A stretch of 62,000 bases of DNA from Cristatella mucedo. Its lineage: Eukaryota; Bryozoa; Phylactolaemata; Cristatellidae. Below are positions 54,135 through 62,000 of the stretch, piece by piece (within the stretch, counting starts at the first letter, position 1; each line of letters opens with the position of its first letter). Where the stretch lies: the NCBI GenBank assembly GCA_009760855.2, contig WPIO01000003.1, positions 7,710,001 to 7,772,000 on the forward strand, in the 5' to 3' direction. The notes under the pieces were generated by a model. The model made no database searches, was not told the origin of the DNA, and was given only the letters and a program-made list of their open reading frames with translations. The position numbers and the translations under genes are program-made.

Positions 54135-55351
54135 GTAAGATTTCGACGACGGAACGTAATGTTAAAAGTGAGTGCTCACCCGCTCCAGCGTAGTCGGCCG
54201 AGCACCTGGCAGGTTCTCGGCCTCGCGCGCCTGGCCCCCCCCCCCCCGCTGCCGTCCTTACTGTCCTGCTGTGCGCCTCGTACGCTGGTCTCTCTGTGCT
54301 CCCCGCTCATCCTCCTGAGCGCGCGCGTCGTCTGAGCAAGGACGCATTCGTTTCCCGAGATGGTTTTATTGCGTAGCCAATTAGCCGGTCGTTGGCGTGT
54401 GCTGCTGCTAGCGTATGGGTGACTTCCTGCTGGCCGCCGCGGATAGGTATCGCTCGCTCCCGCTCCGGCCTAATCCTATTGGGTTAGCGGTGTAGCAGTC
54501 GCCGGAGCGCGGGCGCGTCTATGGCGGATCTACGCGCGCCGCCGGCCGACGGCTTTCGCGCCCGCCGCCGCTCGTGGCTCGAATCGAGGCGCGAGTCGTT
54601 CGGGACTGGCTGCCGGATATTTGCAGTTGCACGAGTTGCCGTGCAGTAGGCGTCATCCCTTGAACGTGCTCCGCATTTAATGTATGCCCTCTTTGATGTG
54701 TGCACTAATTGAATTAGAACTGGCTCCTGCCGCCCGCTCCGCCGCCAGCATTGCGCCCCGCAAGTCCCCTGCCTGCGACAGAAACCGGGTCTTGGCCGAC
54801 CGGCCGCCGCCCGCGCGATCGCCTTTCTCGCCGGATTGGCCAGCTGTCGCGCTCGGGAGCTGCGGCTGCATTGCGGTCGCTGTCGGCGGCGGCGGCGGCG
54901 GCGACTTCTTGAACGAAAACGTGGCTCGGCATTTGAGGGCCCAGCCACCGACGCTCTAGCTGTCAGGCTCCCGCCGTCGCGGGCCGATGAGCTGCCGATC
55001 GGCGGCGGCGGCTGGGGACTCGTTGAATGCTCCGACGGTGCTGCACTGGGAGACCGCTTGATCAATAACCGGCACTCAGCAGCGTTTTAATGCTATCACT
55101 GCACGCGCTCGCCGTGGGCTTGACATTCTATGCAGTCAATGGGCGTATGTGCGGTAATCCCCCAAGTCAATTTTCTCTGGCCCATGTTTTTGACATTCGG
55201 GTAATGTGGAGCCCTTCCGTCGGAGGGTAGGAGCCCACCCACCCACCTCGTATCGATCAGAAGTAGATGGGAGTGGCAAGACCGGAAGCTCAGGTACCTG
55301 CAGCTTTGCGTCGGACTTTGGGTAAACATGTGGCACTGGAGTGGCACCAGG

Positions 55352-55352
<1 letters not shown>

Positions 55353-55397
<45 letters not shown>

Positions 55398-55414
55398 CTC
55401 GCTCTCGCTCTCGT
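55353..55414. repeat. (CT)n microsatellite
   Basis: CT run grading into (GCTCTC)n. Confidence 0.95.
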
Positions 55415-55684
55415 TCTCGCACGTATTTACGTCCTATTTTATTTTCTCCTCCCTATGTCTCCTGGTGTACGGCTCTCAGTCTGTCTGGCTCTGTGCTTGG
55501 TCTCCCTACTCTCTCTTTTCCTCATCTCATTGCTGTCCCGGGCTTCTCCATTGCAAGGATTTTTGTTTGTATCTCATGTTTTGCAGCACGCATAGATTTT
55601 CTTCAGCGCTGCTCTATTCGCAGGTCTGAGTAACGTTTTTTTTTAGCGCTATACCGGTACAGCAGAAACGTACTATTACGATAG

Positions 55685-56142
55685 CTCATCAGGCCAAGCA
55701 TCGTGCCACCCGCTTTTCGGAATCCAACAGCCTAGAAATACCTCGTACAAACCTTAAATCCTTTAGAGACCGTGCATTTAGTTCGTATGATCCCACAGCC
55801 TGGAACTCCCTCCCGACCTGCGTCAGAACATCCCCCGACCTGACCACATTTAAAAGGAACCTAAAAACACACCTATTTAGGACAGCATTTAGCGGGTCCC
55901 TGTGAAGAGTCCTTGATGTGCTTATGCGTGCTGACACTGTGCATGCTGCCACTAACCACATTTGCATGCTGACCCTGTGCATGTCACCCCTAACCATATT
56001 ATTCATTTTGTTTGTTTTTCAAGCATGATTTTACTTACCATTCAATTGCATTTCCCTTTGCAGCAAATGTAAAGCGCCTAGAAAGAGATTAAGTTCTCCG
56101 AGGGCGCTTTATCAAGTACATTATTATTATTATTATTATTAT
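55685..56142 (+). mobile_element. L2 LINE 3' fragment
   Basis: RT C-terminal end (RATRFSESNSLEIPRTNLK, AWNSLPTCVRTSPDLTTFK, THLFRTAFSGSL) with nearly intact frame, then the GCGCCTAGAAAGAGATTAAG block and a TTATTATTATTATT tail. About 90% like the copy at 33490, so relatively young. Confidence 0.88.
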
Positions 56143-56709
56143 AGCTTTTCGCCATGTCCTGCCGCTCTTGGGTTGGAGGAAGGCGGGAATAACTCGGCTT
56201 TGAGCAAGCGCCCAGCGCCCAGCAAACTCGAAGGCTTCGGAGCAAGCTAAGGTTTCGATTCTCAGCAAAAGGCCGTGGAAAGTAATTCACGTAATGGACA
56301 CTATTTTTGCAAGCTTTGTTGGGGGCCAGCCTTCTTTTTTTTCTTCAAGTTTTCCTCTCAATCTTTTGGGATTCCATATTTCTAGTTTGGTATATGTATG
56401 CCCATGCACGAACGCAGCATGAAAAAGCATCGGCAAGGCAGACCAAAATGGCCGTCGGACCTAAAAGTTCCGATTCTAGCATGAAAGACTGTTACTGCAG
56501 CCTGCTCTAAACATGCACATTATATATAATAAGTTTACGCAACATGCAAGCAGTTTCAGTACAAGTATATTAATTAACCTGTAAAGCTAAAATGAAGTTA
56601 CACCGCCGTGATAAGTAACTGTCTGAGCTGCTTTGACACAGAGCAAACAAGCATTTGCAAGAATTTGACCATATCGATCTCCAAACGTCTGACATACTTA
56701 AGAAAAGCA

Positions 56710-56805
56710 ATTTTTTTAGATGACTCACCGAGCTCTAAGACTTCTATTCACATCACCCCACAGACACTCAATAGGATTCAGGTCTGTAGATTGACTAGAC
56801 CAATG
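56710..56805 (-). mobile_element. Tc1-like transposase fragment
   Basis: The - strand at about 56745-56800 encodes HWSSQSTDLNPIECLWGD, the signature of Tc1/mariner transposases. Flanking frame is lost. Confidence 0.66.
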
Positions 56806-56974
56806 CGTTAGTATAATGGCCCTACAATAAATTCAACTGAGATGCAGGGCAAATATTGGTTTCGCTTAGCCGAATACTTAGCTCATTGCCTGTTGAAAGA
56901 AAATTTTCTTTACGATAGCTTGTTATACTAGGTGCGGCAACATAATGAAATAATTCTAAATAAATGTCTCGCGT

Positions 56975-57135
56975 CCGAGCTGGTTTGTACCAATGGTTAA
57001 GGTGCTTACCCGGACCAAGGTCAAGGTGAATGTAATTGCTCGCCGAGGTCGTGGGCTCGAACCTCATGGCATATGTGAAGCGCCTGAATAGAGATCTAGT
57101 TCTCTTGGGGGTGCTATAGAAATGCATTACTATTT
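56975..57135 (+). mobile_element. tRNA-derived SINE, family 1
   Basis: CGAGCTGGTTTGTACCAATG, GGTTAAGGTGC (box A), CGAGGTCGTGGGCTCGAACC (box B), then CATATGTGAAGCGCCTGAAT and AGTTCTCTTGGGGGTGCTAT. Clear parallel to 14425-14575. Confidence 0.8.
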
Positions 57136-57529
57136 AGTGTTGAATCATGATGCCAGGTATCCACTATAGAAACAGCTTCCCTACCACGACCCATTGACCA
57201 CTAAACTTGTGCATCTTGTGAAATAAATTACTATTGAAACCTTCATTGGAGCATCTCGAAGTACTTCCGAAACCGGAAAATGCAGTCGTTTTTACCGTGT
57301 TTTAAAATTGGGAAAACTGCTAATTAAAAATGTTTAAGGGTCGAAGACGTGTTCACTCGGTAGTTTTTGTTGCTTGCACTGGTTTATGAAAACGCCACCT
57401 TGAAAGGCACAATGTAAATTGGGCACATTCGTTCTTAGTGTTTTGGTGTAATGGCTCTTGGTCGAATGCCCACTACTTATCATAAGCAATTAGTCGCCGA
57501 TACGTGTGCACTCGAGTGTATACACTAGA

Positions 57530-58435
57530 ATACTAGCTGATTCAACAGCCTCTTTTGTATAGCGACAGAAGAGCCTTTACAGCTATCACTACCGCTTGCA
57601 GCTCAGCAAAATAAGGATACCGCGTCCAAGTTGGTCCATGCATTTGTGACATCCCGTCTCGACTTCTGTAACTCACTGCTTGCTGGCCTACCGGCATGTG
57701 CAATCAGGCGATTACAGCTGATGGAAAATTCCGAAGCTAGGCTTGTCTGTCGTGAGCATCGCAGTTGCCACATCACACCACTTCTCGTCGACCTGCACTG
57801 GCTACCAGTCAAGCAACGGATCGACTTCAAGGTTTTGTCGCTCACTTTTAGGTCACTTCATTCTTTGGCTCCAACCTATCTCTCAGATCTACTCCCCCCA
57901 CCAGGCCAAGCATCGTACCACCCGCTTTTCGGAATCCAAAAGTTTACCAATATCTCGTACAAACCTCAAATCCTTTGGAGACCGTGCATTTAGTTCGTAT
58001 GCTCCCAAAGCCTGGTACTCACTCCCAACTTTCGTCAGAACATCCCCTGAATTGACTACATTTAAAAAACATATTTAGGACAGAATTTAGTGGGTCCCTG
58101 TTACTCGTCCTTCATGTGCTTATGCGTGCTGACACTGCATGCTGCCACTAACCACACTTGCATGCTGACCCTGCGCATGTCACCCGTAATCATGTTATTC
58201 ATGTTGTTTATCAAGCATGATATTACTCATCATTCAATCGTGTTTCCCTTTGCAGCAAATGTAAAGCGCCTAGAAAGAGATTGAGTTCTCTGAGAGCGCT
58301 TTATCGAGGCCATTATTGTTATTACTGTTATTATAAAGGCAATACAGGATCGCCTACCGAATGATTCGAACCCACGACCTTGGAACCGAGGTCGTGAAAA
58401 GCAACAGGCCTTACCCAGTGTGCCATCACGGCTCA
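57530..58435 (-). mobile_element. SINE family 2 split by an L2 insertion
   Basis: The SINE tail is at 57530-57604 (TAGCTGATTCAACAGCCTC) and its tRNA head at 58327-58435 (GATTCGAACCCACGACC, reverse). The L2 at 57605-58326 lies between. GCAAAATAAGGAT left of the L2 and GCAATACAGGAT right of it look like the target duplication. Confidence 0.8.
57605..58326 (+). mobile_element. L2 LINE 3' fragment inside a SINE
   Basis: Encodes [51 protein letters not shown] and [13 protein letters not shown], then 3' UTR with GCGCCTAGAAAGAGATTGAG and a TTATTGTTATTAC tail. 5'-truncated. Confidence 0.88.
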
Positions 58436-58439
58436 CTAT

Positions 58440-58687
58440 TCACATTGACCCAATAAATGCTGCTAGGAGCAGGGGCATTTCTAGCTTCTCTTAAAATGTT
58501 AAGTCAGGGGATTTCGTGACGTCAGTCAGGATTGAGTTTCAGACTTTTAGAGAGTACGAACTACAGGCGTGACAGCCGAATGATATGAGGTTGGTTAGAG
58601 GCGAAGCTGGAAGCGTTGAATAAGAAGAGCACGTGCCTACGATGCTTAGTAAGTACTGGCAACTAGGTCGGATAGGTAGGCTCGAGC

Positions 58688-58718
<31 letters not shown>

Positions 58719-58870
58719 GACAGAGAAGTGAGTGACAGAGTGACCTTGAAGTGGATGCGCTGCTCGATGATAAGAAGCCAAGTGCAGGTCAGTGGGATGC
58801 TTGTAACCTGGTAACTGCGACGTTGGCGACAGACACTGGAGAATTTCGTGTAGCCCACGTGAGGTCGAAG
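58440..58870 (-). mobile_element. L2 LINE fragment with internal CT expansion
   Basis: On the - strand, RRSYQVTSIPLTCTWLLI, IEQRIHFKV and LSLHS lead into a CT/GA tract (58688-58711), then RAYLSDLVA resumes the RT C-terminus. The 3' part (AATGTTAAGTCAGGGGATTT) matches other reverse L2 copies. Confidence 0.7.
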
Positions 58871-60129
58871 TGGCTTCGGTCACAGAGCCTTTCAGTGGCA
58901 TTCCGAGAGCTTTTGTGGTAGTCTCCTTACTGATCTGTTCCATGCCACTTTCAGCTGATCGTGCACACCGGCTTCATGGCAGAAGCCCTCGGATTTGATT
59001 CTGATTGGCTTTAATCAGACTTAAACCTCGGTCCAGACCTACTCCCAACAAGTTTGCCTAGCTATCTCTAAAGAGCTGGTCTCCATCTGGTCTGCCCCTA
59101 TCCCATCGTGCAATTTTGCCTTGCTCGAAACTCGGTACTGCTGTCTAATTTAAGTATGATTACACATCTTGGGTGCCACTAGATGTCCATCTTTAATTTT
59201 CTCGTTACCTTTACTTGAACAGCTTTAGCACGAGCTTGATGCTTGCTTGAGTGCTGCCAGCATACTGTAACCCATCCCTCCCTCCCTCCCTCTCCCCTTC
59301 TTCGTGCAGTTTTTCTTCTGTTTGCTACCCGGTGCAGCAGGCGCTTGGCTGCTTGTTGCCTTCTGCCCTCCTCGGTGTAGTGCCAGTTAGCACCTGCTTA
59401 ATAGCAGTGCTGAGTGGGCTGCTTGTGGTCAAAACAAATGGATGCCGTGCAACTAGCTTGGTTATTTGGGCCAGTACCTGTGTGAAGTCAATAATCACGT
59501 GTTGTCTTTAGCTCAATGTACACTCGGGCCTCGACAAAGAGTAGAGTAGGAAAGGGACTGTCTCCATTTGTGTTAACAAAGAGATGCCCTGCTGCTCCGG
59601 CTTGCCGCTGCCAGCCTTATGGGGCTGTGCCATGGCCTAAGTCGCACGGGGCTTATGGTTGTGGGTCAGTGAGGCTTATGGCTGTGGCTCAGCGAGGCTT
59701 ATGGCTGTGGGTCAGCTGCTGCACGGCTGTGCTGCGCTTCGCTGCCTTGCTTGGAGGCCTCGGCAGGCCACTAGCCCTCGGCTGCCTGGGTCGTGATGAG
59801 CAGTGTAGCATGTGGATCACTTACTCCCTGCTCGGCTACCGAGCAGGGATTTCAGGGCATGTCTTCTCAGCCTGACTGACACTGACTGCCATAATTAATA
59901 ATTATAATTATCTCGAGGTACCGATGAAGCAGCAGCATGTAGCCGAAGCAGTAGCTTGAAGGATATTTATCGAGGTATTGTTGGTCTGGCAATTATGCCT
60001 TGAAATGGCTTGCCGATTTCGGGCTCGGGAGGTGCCTCGCACACGAGGCAGTTACTTACTAGTTAACCCACCGATAGAACCAGCTGGATGCTGCACCCGG
60101 TGTGCAACCTAGCTACCAGCCTCCAACTG

Positions 60130-60350
<221 letters not shown>

Positions 60351-61214
60351 GTGCATGCGTGCATGCATGACTTTGCCCTTGCCCGACAATAACTAATGGA
60401 TTGGTGGTTGTTTGGTCGCGCCTCAGCCACAGAAGCATTGCCTGAGATTGCGCTGTTAGAATGAGGCTAGTAAAAAAGCTCCTCGCTCGGTTGCCTGGTC
60501 TTTGCCTGTTTGCTAGTGGAACTGCCTGCCTGGTCTGTGTGCTGCCCAAATTTGCCTTTGCTCTAGCCCTCTGCCTGTGACTGTCAAGCTGTCTTTCTCG
60601 GAGGTCAATTTTGTCGCTGTCTCACTGCGCTCATGCATTGGCAGGCATGCGCCCACTATTCATAGCTGCAAGCGCACAGATCTACACGTGCACCACGTGG
60701 TAGCACGAGTGCACCTACGTGGTAGCACACACGCTTGCACATGCGCATACACGCACTACACACAGGCACGCTTGCTTTCGCATGATCGCACGCTTTCATA
60801 CCTCTTCTTGCCTCCAGCTTTTTGCTTTTCGGATGTCTTAACCTGTCCAGCTGGTCTCTCATGTACACTCAGCCGAAAAAAATCCTCACAGTATGTTCGT
60901 CGAGAGTGTGGCAATTGATTCGGGGGTTTCTATGATGCCAGGCCATCATAAGTTATGCATAGCGTGCGAAATATTTATTGACATTTCCAAAAACAATCAT
61001 TTGTTGTAGGTGTTTGCTTGTTTGGCGTGACATCATCCCATCGTGATTCTTTGTGACCTCCCCTTGTGTGTCCAGGTATAGAGGCCACAAGCTTCTGTGG
61101 TGTTTCCTCTGCAGAGCACATTCCACAGAGCCCGAGTTGTAGTGAAGAGGTTTACTACTGATGTATGCCAAACACTCACTCTGCCTCTGCCGCTTGTCGC
61201 TCAGAACTTGTAGT

Positions 61215-61345
61215 CATTTTAAGGGGTTCAAATCAGGCGATTGGCTGGGCCACTGCATCAGTACCACTCAAGTATTCCTTAAGAAGTATTTCACCGGCCT
61301 GCCAGTGTGCTTAGGGTCTTGCTGCTAGATATACTGGTGCCAAAG
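61215..61345 (-). mobile_element. Tc1-like transposase fragment
   Basis: On the - strand, QQDPKHTGRPVKYFLKEYL (usual QQDNDPKHTS...V..WF, the second catalytic Asp) is followed, after a frameshift, by QWPSQSPDLNPLK (third catalytic block). About 130 bp is recognisable; it may extend leftward to 60950. Confidence 0.75.
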
Positions 61346-61622
61346 CAGTTTATTTGAGCTTTGTAAACCAGCTTGCTCGGCGATCAATAACTTGAGAAAA
61401 GTACTTTTTACTCTTATTACCCGAATGAATGTAACGTCAAAATAGCAGCAACCGTACCGTTAGGATTTTTTGAGGCAGAATGTAGATTTATTATCTTGTT
61501 ATCAATCTTCTTAGCCGAGGCCCAGACAGCATCGCCACGTAGCAGCCAGCCAGGTGTGGTACTGTGCAGCTGTAGAGCAGTGTCGCCGTCCTATGATCTC
61601 AGCCTTAACGTCTTGCTTTCAG

Positions 61623-61823
61623 CCGTGCCTTTTCCTCCGAGTCACAAGTTGACCATAAGCGAAGTTTTCGATGCCAAAGATAAGCCCCGGCCCGACGTCT
61701 TGAAGCAGCACTTCATTCTGGAAGGTCGTGTCGAGGAGGATGTGGCGCTGCAGATCATTCACACCTGTACGGAGCTGCTTCGAGCCGAGAAGACCATGCT
61801 GGAAGTCGATGCACCGGTTACAG
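61623..61823 (+). CDS. PPP3C: Calcineurin catalytic subunit A, exon 2 (gene continues right)
   Basis: Acceptor TTGCTTTCAG, frame [50 protein letters not shown], donor GTTGGC in phase 1. This is the N-terminal segment of calcineurin A just before the CGDIHGQ metal-binding motif of the phosphatase, and its left boundary falls where the human gene also has an exon boundary (before AVPFPPSHR). Calcineurin is the Ca2+/calmodulin-dependent serine/threonine phosphatase; the catalytic residues are in later exons outside the window. Which vertebrate paralogue it corresponds to cannot be said, and invertebrates usually have one gene. Confidence 0.93.
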
Positions 61824-62000
61824 GTTGGCACTGCTCATAGAGCATCCACGCGCTCATGGCATCCATGTGCTCTGTCCCTCCCTGCCTGTCTGTTTGCTCT
61901 ATATCCTCTCTCCTTCCCTCTTTATTTTCTCTCATCCTATATAGTTCCCATACGTCTCCTTCCCCCCTCTCCCAATCTTTTCCTCTCTCTCTCTCTCTCT
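61824..62000 (+). other. Calcineurin intron 2, left part
   Basis: Pyrimidine-rich intron sequence ending in a CT tract (61986-62000) at the window edge. Confidence 0.7.

Overview
The window is animal (metazoan) genomic DNA. Coding sequence is broken into short exons with GT-AG introns. Introns reach several kilobases and are packed with non-LTR retrotransposons, tRNA-derived SINEs, DNA-transposon fragments, MITEs and long (TG)n, (CT)n and (CAGA)n tracts. Nothing looks bacterial: I see no operons, ribosome binding sites or CRISPR arrays. The element mix (L2/CR1-type LINEs with TTA-repeat tails, tRNA SINEs, Tc1 and pogo/Tigger-like elements, a SPIN-like hAT MITE) suggests an invertebrate, but I cannot name the phylum.

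Three conserved genes can be assembled exon by exon from protein similarity, splice sites and matching intron phases. (1) About 0.5-24.1 kb, + strand: the 3' two thirds of an AHI1 (Jouberin) orthologue, a ciliary transition-zone WD40 + SH3 protein. I place 18 coding exons (815 codons plus stop) and a poly(A) signal. The 5' exons lie outside the window. (2) 34.6-53.8 kb, - strand: a complete PBLD/PhzF-family isomerase-like gene in nine coding exons. The exon lengths sum to 963 nt, exactly 321 codons including the stop. (3) 61.6 kb to the right edge, + strand: one exon of the calcineurin catalytic subunit (PPP3C), which continues past the window. A tiny candidate first exon at 54.1 kb would make PBLD and calcineurin a head-to-head pair. 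Between AHI1 and PBLD, at 30.4-30.9 kb on the - strand, is an intronless frame for a 169-residue single-pass membrane protein of unknown identity.

The rest is intron and intergenic DNA. Notable items are a 183-bp-scale SPIN-like hAT MITE with an 8-bp target duplication (2.75 kb), a pogo/Tigger-like MITE (46.8-47.6 kb), another MITE (2.1-2.6 kb), a decayed Ty3/Gypsy pol on the - strand (25.3-26.5 kb), at least a dozen L2 fragments and an L2 inserted inside a SINE (57.5-58.4 kb). The most unusual signal is a 55-bp GT...AG-bounded segment in AHI1 (17057-17111). It is repeated base for base, in inverted orientation, 4.3 kb upstream at 12739-12793, which is what an introner (a mobile intron-making element) would look like.

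The three named genes have unrelated roles (ciliary gate, small-molecule metabolism, calcium-dependent phosphatase signalling). I infer no shared pathway beyond a possible shared promoter region near 54 kb.
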